Below, one piece after another: positions 46,591 to 58,821 of a stretch of DNA of 64,000 bases (its first letter is position 1; each line of letters opens with the position of its first letter). Source of the stretch: Antitrichia curtipendula (taxonomy: Eukaryota; Streptophyta; Bryopsida; Hypnales; Leucodontaceae). A program made the position numbers and the translations under genes. The notes beneath the pieces were generated by a model, which saw nothing but the letters and a program-made list of their open reading frames with translations, was not told the origin of the DNA and searched no databases. The stretch is from contig OX579640.1 of NCBI GenBank assembly GCA_951230915.1, positions 19,860,981-19,924,980 on the forward strand, read 5' to 3'.

Positions 46591-48660
46591 AGTATGATGT
46601 TTCAATGTCATGATGTCCGTCAAAACGTTAAGATTCAACCCCCAAAAAAATTAGGAAACAATTATCATCATTTTATAGTTGTAGTTGATTCCTAGTCATT
46701 TCCTAGTCATTCTTTGCAACAATAGATAGACAAGGTGGATTCCGTAGAGTGTAGACTTGTCCACATTGACAACTACAATGAATATTGGATGGAGAATTTC
46801 ATTCTAGATTTGAACTCCGTTATGCCTCTTGTGATCCTACACTTCATTCTATAACAACTTTGTAACTAAAACAATGTATTAATGATGTAAAACAATGATG
46901 TAAGAATTTGGTGCAAACAAAGAAGGCTAGTGCACTAGTGCAGTCAAAGAACAATTGCATAGAATATTTAGTCGCTTGTTAGACAGTTTTTGCAAACACA
47001 TTTTTCTTCTAGTATTGGGGCAATCCAAGCATCTCCTGGAAAAAATAACTTACATGATTCATTTTTTAATGCAATTTCTACAATTTTTCAAAAATAAATT
47101 GTAACATAGGGTTCAATGTGCTTGCTAGAAAAATCTAACCGTTGAAATTATTATGTTTCAATTCCATCTTAGAGCTATAAACAATTTATTCTTTTGTTCA
47201 ATCTTGAACCTACTTCTATTTAACAATTTTTTAAAGAATGAACTCAAGCATGTGTTTTTTTGAATTTATTTTTCTAGACTCTCAACTCAATTCTTCACTA
47301 CAAATTTTCTTTAATTCAACATTAGTAGTGCAAAATTTGTAAGTTAAGAAGATTCAATCTAAGAAACTAGGTGCAAAAAAGTTGGTTCTCTTCACTTTAA
47401 ATGCAAAATATTTTGCAATCCATCTAGTCAAAGTTTCTAAAATTTCTTCCAACATTTTTAGAAGAATTTAGCATAAGATCTTATAGTTAGATATGCAAAA
47501 AAATACTTTTTTAAGTTGTTTTTTCACTTTGCAATAGAAATGATAGTTTTAAGTAGAATTTGATGAAAAAGGCCCTAGAAATTTAGAGGTGGGTTCTTTA
47601 AAGGTTTCTTTAAGGGTCTATTTATTTCCTAGTGTATTTCAATTATGTCTTGCATTTTTACTTGAATTACGGTTTGTTTTTGAACTATAGATCCATAGTT
47701 TGTTGAATTTGCTCTAAAGCTTTTAGGCAATTTGGAACAACAATAAATTGTCTGATTTGTCTCATCTCTGAGATTCTAACTAGATTCTTCATTCTATTTA
47801 GTGTTGCTTTTCAAATAGAGTTACTCCTGCAAATATAAGACTACACTAACTAGAGCTTTTGTCATCAACTATTGTAGATTGTACTTAAATTCACCTTAGG
47901 ATTGCAAAACCATACATTCCAAACATCAATTATTATAAAGACCACATGATTCATTTGTATACACATAATTGTAACACTATTTTAGAATATAAAAGAAAAA
48001 CTCAATCACTTAATAGTGTAGATTCTTTAAATCATAGGAGCAATACTAAATCAAATTATCTCATGTAGTATAATGATATGTATTTAGTGTGAACCACACT
48101 AAATATAATGAAGAGTGTAGCTGCCCATTTTTCCCATCCCTTGTTGAAAACACAAACCTACTTAATCCCTCACTACCCAAGGGGACCAAGAATGTCCTCA
48201 CATAGTTTCAAGCCCAATTCAAAGTATTGTAACTTTTGCATTCAATGTATAAAATTCAAAATAACTTTTTGGAAAATTTGCGTTCTCTCTTCTAATTTGT
48301 TTGATAAAATTTTCAAATCAATCCAAGATCATGTACAAATATTTTGTAAGCCAATTATCCAGCCAATTAAAGTTTAGAGTTTCAATTTGAATTCACCAAA
48401 CTGCATTTGATGGTTGCAACTTAAGGAGGATATATCTGCTTCATCCAATGTTTATTTTCAATGAAATTTGATGGTTTGTATTGCCCTTTAAGTCTACTTA
48501 TTTTGTCAAAAAATATATGTCAATCCAAATTATTTTGAATGTTTAGTCCAAACAATTCAAAGTTCAAAATCCCAACATTTTTGGATTACAATGAACTCAA
48601 GCAGCTTGTTTCTTCTTCACAAAGTATTTGTCTCTAATAAATGTTCTTAGGAAAGTTGCA
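46591..48660. other. AT-rich non-coding interval with a TTAA-family relic
   Basis: From about 46990 to 47620 the blocks GGGGCAATCCAAGCATCTCC, CTCTCAACTCAATTCTTCA, TTGCAATCCATCTAGTCAAA and GAAATGATAGTTTTAAG follow family-3 order. The ends are lost. Nothing else is recognised. Confidence 0.55.
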
Positions 48661-48665
48661 TGTAT

Positions 48666-49774
48666 CAAGGCCGTTGTCACCATCATGTCTAGACGGACAT
48701 GACATCGACAAAATTTCAGAATCCAACCACAACGTCCGTCATGATGGAATGTTTTTATAGTTTGGATGGAATATCATGATTTTTTTTTAAAATGATGACA
48801 TAAATTAAATTGATATGTTAAATAGTAGTGATACATTTAATTTTCCATCCATAACTATAAAAAAATAGTAATAAAAAAGTCCAATTTTTTTAAAATGTAG
48901 GATTTAGACTTAAGCTTAAGGTTGTCAAGATTTTGATAGAATCATGACATGTCATGGGGTGAATGCAAGAAAGACTAGTACTATTTTTTGTCACACTTGA
49001 CGAGTCGGACTTGTTATCAGCTATAACTTTTGAAGAATGAATCCAATTAACTTGAAATTTTTCTTGGAGATGTCTAATTTGATCTTGTTTAGATCCCTTA
49101 TTTTTCAAAAAAATTTAAAAATCATTTTATATTTAAATTTCAATTTAGCTAATTTGTCACACTTTGCAGTTTAGGGGTTTTTAGTACTGGGGAGTATCCA
49201 AACTTAATGATCTAGATCTGAAATTTCTATGGTCTATTTCCATAGTAGGAATTCATGTTTCTACCAAAGGAAATTTAAAAATATTTTATTTTATGCCCTC
49301 CACATACGTGCAAACAGGGCTCCCTTGCGCGCGCAGTTCTGAACATTCAAAATTGTTTCAAGATCATTTTTTTGGTGAAATGTCTTTCCTATAAAGTCCT
49401 TCCAAATGGGCAATTTTTAGTTTCCTTAAAAATTGATTTTCCTATTTTTACAAATTAAAATGTGAAAGTACCTATTTTCACGAGATTTTGCACTTTTCCA
49501 GTTCTCCTACTTAGAGAATTTTTCTATGATTTTCCTTCCTAGGGTAACTTCTTCTTAAAGGTGTATACATTGAACATATTTTTCAGATTTTTTAAAAATT
49601 GTTTTTCTAATTATATAGTACTCCCAAAAAAACATGAGTACTGCGGAAAACGCTACGCAAAGTGGATGGTCTTTCTTGCATTCACCCCATGACGCATCAT
49701 GATGTGATGTGATGTGACATTACAGAATAAAACCTCTAAGAGTCTAAGGCACGTCATGATAGACAATTTTAATG
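48666..49774. mobile_element. Non-autonomous relative of the 19.6-kb hAT element (decayed)
   Basis: The left 85 bp align with the left end of the large element: CAAGGCCGTTGTCACCATCA against CAGGGTTGTCCCCGTCACG, then TCAGAATCCAACCACAACGT then CCGTCATGATGGAAT against TCAGGATTCAACCCCGGCGT then CCGTCAGGATGAAAT. The right end (ACGTCATGATAGACAATTTT) resembles the right end ACGTCCGGATAGACAACC. Most differences are CG changed to TG or CA. The inside, about 1.1 kb, has no frame and no GACGG array. A deletion derivative or MITE is the simplest reading. Confidence 0.55.
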
Positions 49775-50069
49775 CGTACTAATCTAGTTTGTGTGTTTAA
49801 AATTTTGTATCAATCCAAGAAGTTAGGAATTATTGAGAAGCATTTTAGTAGAAGGAGGTTCAACCTTAGATGTGTTTTTTGCAACTTTTTTTGCTATATT
49901 TTAACATTTCAAACTTCAAAGTCATTTTTCAGACACAATGAGTCAATTTAATGATATTCTTTTTCACCAATGTGTTTGTATGTTGGTTTTGAAATACCTT
50001 ACAATTTAAAGTCAATTCTCATTTGAGTAGGTTTAGAAATCAAATGTCAACTCCAAATGTATTGCTACT

Positions 50070-50318
50070 AATAATTTTGTTAAAATGGCAAAACCTCTTA
50101 ACTTTGGTAGTTTTTAGAGTTTAGACCAAGCAATTTGAAATATATAATAGCCCTAGATGTCTGAAATCTATATCAATCATAGATGTCACTTTCACAATTT
50201 AGAGTTTAAACCGTGTAGTTTGAAATCTGTACAATTACTAAATATCACCTTTCCAATTCAAACTAGGTACTAGTCTCAAAATGGCCCACGGAGTACCGCC
50301 ATTTTAATGAAATTCTTC
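50070..50318. mobile_element. MITE with AATTTNGTTAAAATGGC ends, copy 3
   Basis: The left end AATTTTGTTAAAATGGCAAA and the right end TACCGCCATTTTAATGAAATT pair as in the copies at 6662 and 7153. The inside has the same TAGATGTCTGAAATCTATA type repeats. More diverged than copies 1 and 2. Confidence 0.65.
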
Positions 50319-50524
50319 ATTTCTAGAAAGAAAATATGAACAATTTAGCATCCTTTATCTACACTAAAACATTATAATCTTACAATCTATTAGGCCAAAT
50401 GACTCCAAATTTGATTCACGCCATCTACAGCATGTACACTAGGTACAAGATTGTACATTTTGGACTATAACACTTCAAAAGCAATGATGTTTTTGAACCC
50501 CAAAAGGCCCTTGGCCTTTAAGGG

Positions 50525-53032
50525 TTAATGGAGCTTAACTGAATGTACAGGTATTTGGATGTAGAATGTACAGTACTGGATGATTTTCATCCTCTCTAAC
50601 AAAACACCAGGCAAGTCTATCCGAGCAGTCTCCTGTTCTCTTGCATCTTCATGGCCCCTTCCGTTCTCGTCCGTTCTATGCGTCCAGTAATGCACGAAGT
50701 TGTAGCCCAAGAACAGCGTGGCACAAAGCAAGAACACGCCCATAGCCACTTCACACGCATGGGTGCACTTGTAGTTGATGTGCGGGGCGATGAACTGCGA
50801 GCACACGAAGCTGAAGAACAGCGCCTTGAGGGACAACATCAGAAAGTACGAAGCTGACACGATCAGCACCCGGGTCCTATACAGCAACTCCTTCACCTGC
50901 AGACAGCCAGGCGAAAGACGATTAGATATTTTAATATATATACATCAAGTTTGTCAGCCACACATGTAAGAAATCGAAAAACCGCAGTGCAAATTAAATT
51001 GATGAAGTTAGTTACGCAAAGGTAAATGCATGTTTGGGTATATCAAGAAAACCAAAACTGTAGTTTTGAAAACTAAACGATCGTCATGTATTCGTTGAAT
51101 TATGCAAATGGGAAGGCCTCATCAAATTCATTTGGGTATTCGTGTTATCTATCAGGAAACCTCAAGCAGTCAAACCTAGCTACAACGGCCTTATATTAGT
51201 TTTTTGAAGACTCCGGCATGGAAGTTTTGTTACATCGGTGGCAATGCTTTGACACCTTTCAGAGTTTCAGAACGTGCGTTCTTATACATAAATGGACCTA
51301 ACTTTGAGACCTTTCTGTACAGTACATATAAATCACAAGTACTAGAGCCCGAATCGTGCCAAAAATTGTGACGTTCATCTCCAGCAAGCTCTAATAAACT
51401 ATAACTAAGACACTGAGGTATAGATCTCTGTTTCAGGCAGCTAGCGCGGCCTGAAACGGACCAATTCAAGTCATGTAGAACAAAGAAATATGAGCGTCGT
51501 AATCATGTACCTGCGTGTCATCTACGGCCTCATGGAAGAAGAAGGCGAACGAGAACGGCAGTGCGGCGAACGCAGCTAGAATGGTGGCCACCATGGCCTG
51601 GAAGAACGCCCACCTCGGCAAGAGAAAAAAATCGATCCACTTTCTTGATCCCAGGCGGCCCTCCGAACCCCTTCAGTTCACTGATGTCCTTCCGATGTTG
51701 CGCTGCTTCGACCGACGTCAAACAATGGTCAAAGGTCAACGTTATTATCAAAACCGACACCACCAGAATCGCATTCGCCGCCGTCACGTAGTAAGTGTAC
51801 TTCTTGTGCATTTTCTCGAAGTCCCGCTGCACGCCAGGGTGGTCCCTCACCACTGCCTGAATGGTTTCGTTTCGCGTCTCCAGGGCTTCGTGCATGGCGA
51901 CCACGGCTTGCTCGGGATGCCACTTCACAATAAGCTCGACTAGAGTTTCACGCTTTTTTAATACTGCAAAATGCAAGAGATACGCAAGATAGTCGTCCTC
52001 CTTGCCCTCCGAATTCTTCACGGTTTCGTAAAAACTTTGGAGTAAGAAGTCGGCTATTTCCTTATTAGGGGCCTTAGATAGAAGCTCCATGTAGAGGTCG
52101 AAAGTTGAGGTAGATCTGGTCGGCTTCGGGAGACAATGGATGCAAAGTTGGAGGATTTTCTTGCACCCACTTCGCACTGCGTGATGCAGTAGCCCAAATC
52201 CGTCCTGGTCTTTGATTTTGACGACGACGTCGTCGACATGACTGACGTCAACGAGATCCAGCATACTTTTCAGGACTCCCTGGTGACCGTTTTTCGCTGC
52301 TAAGTGGATTGCGAGGTTGCCGTGGTGGTTTTGCTTCGCAGCAAGTTCATGCTTGTTACCCAGACTCTCGGCCTCCAAAAGAGCATCCACGACGTTCTCC
52401 AGACCCCTTGCTGCTGCGTAATGGAGTCCCGTATTGCCGAACTGGTCTTGCTTTCTGAGAAACTGGGAGAAGCTTCTGACTGTCAATCTCGCCGATTTGA
52501 TGATCATGCGTGCAATTAGATCACTGGTTTTCGTCGAGCTAGCTTCGCATGCCACGTGCAAACAAGTTTGTTTGTTGTTATTCAAGATCGCTACGTAAGA
52601 TCGTGGATCAGAGAGAAGGATGTTAACACACAGTGTCGAGGAAGCTCTCGCTGCGACATGCAGCGGAGTGTCTAGTCTTCGATTCCCCACGTTGGGATCC
52701 ACATCAGCCCGTTCTAGAATCAGTAACACTGAGTCCTTACATTTCTCCTCGTTGTCTTCGTCGTGCATCGATACTGCCAAGTGCAGGAGGGTGTTCCCTT
52801 CTTCACCACCGAATTCAGCCAAGTTCACTTCGATTTCGGGCTGTTTCAGCAGCACGCCCATGACACCGAGAGGGTCCTTGTTGAACTTCATGGCGCGCGC
52901 GACGGAGATGTGTCCATGCGTTCGGCGCCGCTCCCTGGGTGTGCGTGCCAAGTGCTCTTGAACTTGGGACGTCGAGCAACAGTGAGCGTAAGCCTCCAGA
53001 GTTGCATCCGGTGATAGTAGTATTGACGCCAT
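50525..53032 (-). pseudogene. Ankyrin-repeat PGG-type membrane protein, copy B, two exons
   Basis: Exon 1 runs from ATG 53032 to 51511, intron 51510-50897 (GTACATG...CTGCAG), exon 2 50896-50525 (TAA). N-terminus MASILLSPDATLEAYAHCCS, then six to seven ankyrin repeats (NTLLHLAVS, DTPLHVAARA, QTCLHVACEA, GNTGLHYAAA, NLAIHLAAKNGH, GFGLLHHAVRSG), a helical linker, then the membrane part with NAILVVSVLIITLTFDHC and FGGPPG, the PGG-like mark of plant ANK-TM proteins. Exon 2 has two further helices (VLIVSASYFLMLSLKALFFS and VAMGVFLLCATLFLGY). Compared with copy A, five bases are missing after GGCCGCCTGG (about 51648), so the normal frame (LPRWAFFQAMVATILAAFA) is lost and the protein ends in LVRLLLP at 51530. 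The ankyrin half is intact. The gene is probably a young pseudogene, or makes a shortened one-helix protein. Confidence 0.85.
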
Positions 53033-53434
53033 CGATCAACTCGGGGGTGGCAAGGAAACTTCTGCATTACAGGCAGGGGGCATGCAAAGTATATGATGTG
53101 GTTAGTCGCATTTGAGAATCTCATTTCAAATTCTAAACAACTAGACTACTAGAGCTCCAAGACATTGAATTAAAACTGAAACTAATGGGACAATTAAGTT
53201 CTGGTTACGTTCGGTAGATTTACTCAATTTGACATTTGAAAATGAGCTCTCAATCATGATTCTATGAAACTGTGCCATTCGAGTCGCCAGTCGACACTCT
53301 GGTCAGAACAGCATCTGTTTTGGACAAGCATCTGAAATCTTTCAGATCTATACATGTATCCTTGAAATTTTTCAGTTCTGAGGCTGGTATCAGTTAAAGA
53401 AGGTACTAAAATCCACTCGAACTTGCTCTCGGAC

Positions 53435-53587
53435 CACAGGGGTCTCATATTGCGTTCCCGGTGTCAAAATTCCCGGTGAGTCCCACTTTTCTTAGTGTTT
53501 TCTCGGTTTTCCCAGTGTACGACACACCGGGAAAAGTGGGACTCACCTGGAATTTTGACACCGGGAACGCAATACGAGACCCCTGTC
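53435..53587. mobile_element. Fold-back MITE, CACAGGGGTCTCA family, copy 2
   Basis: CACAGGGGTCTCATATTGCG at the left and CGCAATACGAGACCCCTGT at the right are inverted. The inside (GTGAGTCCCACTTTTC / GAAAAGTGGGACTCAC) pairs too. It holds the position equivalent to copy 1 at 3551-3692. Confidence 0.85.
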
Positions 53588-54165
53588 GACCTCGCTGAGA
53601 TTTACCAAATGAATGAATATGAAATTACGTACCTTTCAAAAGTTAAAACTCCACATTTTATTGAAAGTTTGAAACTCCCACTTCTAGAAATCGATCGATC
53701 AGTTGGACTTCGTTTTCTTCTCTTGGTCGATCTTGATTACTTCAGACAAGCATATCGATGGATGGTTGGCACCCGTCTGCGAACATTGGCCGGGCTGCTC
53801 GCCTCAGTCCTAGCAGTGTCGAAATGTACGCGTGTGCGTGCAAAACGATTTGGTGCCATCTGCAACTGTGCAGCGGTGAATATATAATACACCTCAGAAC
53901 TCGTAACCTGAAATCAGAGTCTACTTAAATCAAAGAGCTGCATTGCATGCACTGGCAACCAAATCGTTTCCTCAACCTGACAAAGCTTCAATTCACAATT
54001 GAATGAGAAACTGAGGGGAAGTCATTCAGGTTTTGTAATTAAGAACAAGCGGATGAAAAATAACGCTGATAAATCATGTCACCGACCAGGGATTTTTTTT
54101 TCGGACTAGTGTCCCGTGACGAAATTTCGCCCCCAAAAAAGCCCTATCACCGACTATGCACTTCA

Positions 54166-55119
54166 CCCCTAAAGGATCAAGTGTCCCTTCAACGTACGCA
54201 AGAAATCTCGGGTAGGTTCCTACAAAGTCATTTTCGGTTGGATGTTCATGAAATTTGAACACAATGTGTAAGTATGTACCTCCTTTGTGAAAAATTAACT
54301 TTTTTTCCGATCAGGTGCCCGGATCAAAAGTTATGTTGCCCTAAACTTTTGGGGCAGCTTGGGCAATTTGGAAATCTTTGAAGAATCTTTTGCAAAAAAA
54401 AATCATCAAGTTTTGAAATTTGGTATGTATGTAACTAATAAAATATGGCATACAATTTTCCAAAAAAAATATAAATTTTAATTTTCCAATCACATTCTAC
54501 GAGGAGTCAAACTTTGTTAGCTATATTGGGGTAGTTTCAAGAAAAAACGTTTTCTTCTAACTTCAAACCCTATTATCTTGCAATTAGTGAAGTCAAAAAC
54601 TCAAAATTCTTGAAATTTTTGACAAATATTCCAAATGTTTGTCTCTAATTTTTCACCATTTGGATTTCAAACAAAATACTTCCTCATTGCTCAAAAAAAT
54701 GACTAGTGTATTGACAATTCACTTAACCTCCTTGCATTGCAGGGTGATTTAGAATAAGCTAGACTCTATATTTTCTTCTAAATTTTTTTGCAAGTGAACC
54801 TAATATCATATACTTATGAATGGTAAAAAGTCTCATGTTCGTGTAGAACAAAAAATATTCTCCAAATGAGACCGAAGTCTGCTGACCCTGTTTCGCAGGA
54901 TTCGTAAAAAAGGATTTTTCTCACTTCAAATGCTATAATCTTTCAATCCACGCGGTGAAGAGGGCTGAAATTTTTTCGACACTTTGTTAAAATACTTTGA
55001 TTTAGTTTTGTACGGTTGAAGTTCCAAATAAAAGTTTCGATTTTCTTTTTTGAATAACATACTAAAAAGTCGCAGTTTTGGGAATGTCTCCCTGGAAAAT
55101 CCCCCCGGTCCTTTAGGGG
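54166..55119. mobile_element. TTAA-target element, family 1, copy b
   Basis: The left end is ACTTCA then CCCCTAAAGGATCAAGTGTC form (the A of TTAA site reads TTCA at 54162-54165); the right end is CCCGGTCCTTTAGGGG then TTAA (55120-55123). It is the reverse complement of 40530-41467 over its whole length. The empty site in copy A is GCACTTAATAGAATAG at 4332-4347. Confidence 0.92.
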
Positions 55120-55610
55120 TTAATAAAATAGAACCTGCCTATATCGAGGTTGTCTTATGATTATTCCTGGTTCCAGAAATTTCTCCCCCAAAAAAGCCCT
55201 GTCACCGACTACGCACTGAATAGAATAGAAGTTGCGTACATCGAGGTTGTCTTATAATTATTCCTGGTTCCAGAATCAAAGTCCTCAAGTGTCGACTTAA
55301 AAGTGCACACGTCTGGCGGATCGGATATTCCGCACCTTCACTTCCATGCCTCGACTCCTACAACAATACGTGCTCTCATGTGTACGCAAGACTTTTAAAA
55401 CAGTTTTATTGCCATGATCCACAGTTTTTCGTTGCAGACAATTTCACATCAGATTTTTGGTGAGCCTTGTAGCTAGAAGATTCCCTTCCATCGAAAGCTG
55501 CGGTTCGAAAGCTGCGGTGACAACTGAAAAGATGGCCAAACTTAAGGAAGTTTCAAGCGGTTAGTTTTCAAGGCAATTTTAAAACACGTCATGGAGTTGT
55601 TATTCCTGCT

Positions 55611-55750
55611 CACAGGGGTCTCATGTTAAAATCTCCGACGAGTCCCACTTTTCCCGGTGTGTCGTACACTGGAGACACCGGGAAAACACCGGGAAAAGTG
55701 GGACTCACCGTAAAATTTCAACATCCGGAACTGAATGTGAGACTCCTGTG
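55611..55750. mobile_element. Fold-back MITE, CACAGGGGTCTCA family, copy 3
   Basis: CACAGGGGTCTCATGTTAAA at the left, TGTGAGACTCCTGTG at the right, with a GACTCACC/GAGTCCC inner pair and a GTGTCGTACAC loop as in the other copies. Copy A has no such element between TTGTTGACACTTG and AAGGTCTGTAC (about 4690-4707), so this one moved after the duplication or was lost from A. Confidence 0.85.
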
Positions 55751-56045
55751 CCTTTTGAAGGTCTGTACATAACATTGTTCACCTGACCTGGGATTCCCTT
55801 TTGCTTCCCCTCGAAAAAGGGAGCCCGCAGTGAAAACAGTGCCTCTCGCACCCAATTGTCCATGCATCCGCACAGACTGCGCGCAAACATATAAACAATT
55901 TCATCTTCCCGCCTCCAATGGTACAGTTGGTTGTAGTGTCATGACAACATCATGTAGAATAGAACCTCTCTAAAGCCTCCTTCTATAAACAAATAAACCT
56001 CTACAAGATAATATTGTCAGATGGTCATGGTCTTGTCTTTACTAA

Positions 56046-57003
56046 TTCCTAAATTTTTTTGACTATGTTTTCACCAAAAAATGCTCTAAAATTGTCACTT
56101 CTAATACAAGTACCAAATTTTAGAAAAAAATAATATTTTTAGATAAATGTAACCGTAGGATCTTGTATTACACTGGTTTGAAAAGATGTAGAAAAAAAAT
56201 TCAAAAAATTCCACCTTATAGATTGCTGGATATTAATATTTGAAGTGACAAAAATCATTTTTTTGCCCCTGAAAAAAAACGGGCAGGTGCACTCACAAGG
56301 TCTGATCTTTATAGAAAAAAAATTCTAAAATGGTTGTAACTCTTTGGATTCATTCTTTAAGGCAAGTTGGCTACATGCTTGAAAATTTTCAGATCAATTG
56401 GAATTGTACAACATATAGGAAAAAAATAGTAAGTAGAAAGAGGTAGAGAATGATTCAAAATACTAAATTGTTAACCATTTATTTATGGAATTGGAAAATG
56501 CCAATTCCAACAAATGTAATGTTGTAATAATCAATCAAAACCTTATTTTTTTATTTTTTTTCAAAAATATTTAAAATTGAGTAAAATAAAGGATTTCAAA
56601 GTGTATTTTAAAATAAAGATTTCATAACTACTTGTAAACTACCTACAACTAAAACTTCTTATATTTTCTATCTCATCAATAAAAATGAATTGATTCAAAG
56701 TTTTCCATGTAATTATATAGAAATCCAAAAAAACAATTTCAAATTTTTATTTTTCAAAAAAGTGATTTTTAAAGAAGTTTTTTTTGTTGCTCAGGCTGCC
56801 CACTAAGCAATGAAAACTACATATCACTCAATAACTTTTGACATTGTTGTCAAAAGTTATGAAAATTGTTGGGCCTTAAAGCTACTCCTTGGAAAAATGT
56901 TGTGTTAAAATTTTAAAGAAAAAAAATACAAATTCCATTTGTAGTAAGGTGCCCCAAATTGCTATGTTGCCCAAAAATGCACTTTCAATTGGTTCTTTAG
57001 GAA
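56046..57003. mobile_element. TTAA-target element, family 2, copy b
   Basis: Ends are CTAA then TTCCTAAATTTTTTTGAC (56042) and GGTTCTTTAGGAA then TTAA (57004-57007). It is the reverse complement of 39319-40254 with decayed ends (CCCC changed to TTCC). The empty site in copy A is CCCCATTACAAAGG at 5031-5044. Confidence 0.87.
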
Positions 57004-57298
57004 TTAATAAGGTTGTAATGACTAAAACTGATCCTCTATAAACAAATAAACCTCACTAATGTAATCTTGTCAGATGGTTTTCGATCTATTGATTTAGAGA
57101 GGTTCTTCTATATACGATTAGGAATACAGTGAAGATATTAAACCAACGAATAACAAATTAACATGAGATTGGAAAAGAAAGATTAAACACAAATTTGTGA
57201 ACAACAATATCATTAAGTTTAAAGATCTAGAAGGGTGACTAGTACGTGAGAATTAGAATACCCAAAGCAATGTTCAAAAGTTTAGATAATGCAATTAA

Positions 57299-58225
57299 CT
57301 TCTAAATTCCTATTGTCCCCTCAAAGGACAAAATGGATTTCAGGCAAATTCCTATGGTCTCAATAATTGTCATGATTTCCTGATTTTTTTTTTTATGAAG
57401 ATAGATAAGTACATTAGCTTTCTAAAAATATAATTTGAATTTCAATCGGAGTCCAGGAGCAAAAGTTATGGAACAAAAGCCCTTTTTTGTAGTTTGGTGG
57501 GCAAAGAAAACTTCAAAAAAACTCAAAGTAAAAAAGTTAATTCTTTTTTTGCATAGATTATATTTTTATGTACATGGAAAGCTTTTATATATTTCATTTG
57601 GATTTGTTATATGAAAGTTATGGACAATCTTGTTTCTTGGGCAATCAAAACATCTTCTTGAAAAAATAACTTGTAGGATTCATTTCTAAACTCAATTTCC
57701 AAAAAATTTCAAAAGAAAAAGTTTTACAAGGTTAAGATCTCTTTCTATAACAATCTAACTGTCAAGATTAGTGTATTTCAATTCCATCTTAGTGCTATTA
57801 ACAAGTTAGATTTCCCTTCAATATTGAACCTACTTTTATTTAATAAATTTTTAATGAGTGAAAACAAAGTGTGTATTTTTTTATTTATTTTTCCTAGATT
57901 CTCAGCTTGATTTTTTATCATATAAGATTAAAAATTCAAAACTAGTAGGGCAAAAATTATAAGTTATGAAGTTTCAAAGCCCCAAAATGTAGTTGAACAA
58001 GGTGCAAAAATATTTGTTTCCTTCATTTTAAACACAAATATCTTGCAATCTATATGGTCAAAGTTTGTGAAATTTCTTCTACACATTTTTATACTAGTCT
58101 AGCAGAAAACCGTAGTGCAGTTAGATATGCAAAACAAACATTAAGGCATTTATTTTGGCTCTTTGCTATAGAAATGACAATTTTGAGTAGTTTTTGATGG
58201 AAAAGAGGTCTTGGGACTTTAGGAA
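57299..58225. mobile_element. TTAA-target element, family 3, copy b
   Basis: TTAA (57295-57298), then CTTCTAAATTCCTATTGTCC; right end GGGACTTTAGGAA, then TTAA (58226-58229). It follows 60595-61512 block by block. The empty site in copy A is ATAGAATTAATCTCATTGGC at 5329-5348, and the flanks on both sides of the element match it. Confidence 0.9.
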
Positions 58226-58391
58226 TTAATATCATTGGCAACCAACCCCCAAATTTTTTTTACCAAATTAGATCAACTAATACAAAAGGATCACATATAC
58301 CAACCTAGACCCAAATTTTGAATTTCAATAAGATCATCCTTTAGGTACTCCCATTGGAATAAATCTTGTGGAGATTTTTAGAAAGCTATTA

Positions 58392-58821
58392 AGGTAGTAT
58401 ACTCTAAAATTAATGTGACTATCCTCTTGAAATGAACCCTGTAAAAAGATATCAAATGGATATGAGGTGGTCTTTGAATGGACTACTTTAATCATTAGTG
58501 GAACCAAGAAAAAAAATATTTTCTTATTGCAAGAGCCAATCATTGGCCTTGATTTCCACAAAACACTTTTGAAGTTGCAAATGGACATATTTTGGAAGAT
58601 CTACCTAGGGTCACAAATAGGTACCTACAACAAAAATCTTTGAAAACTCATAACTAATTCAAAAATACTTAAAAAAATATGAAACCACTTGTGTTACGTT
58701 TTTCATTAGATTATTTCTCTTTCCCTTTCTCTGAAAAATGATCTGAAAATATTTTTGTCCATGGAAACCTATGAAATAGGCAGACCAGCCCTTAAATTAT
58801 CGCTTTTAGAGCACACTACCT
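58392..58821. mobile_element. MITE with AGGTAGTRTRCTCTAAAA ends and TA target
   Basis: AGGTAGTATACTCTAAAA at the left and TTTTAGAGCACACTACCT at the right, 18-bp inverted ends with two differences, flanked by TA on both sides (58390-58391, 58822-58823). The empty site in copy A is ACTATTAGGATC at 5490-5501. TA targets and an AGG-type end fit the Tc1/mariner-pogo group. A related element is 59632-63133. Confidence 0.85.
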
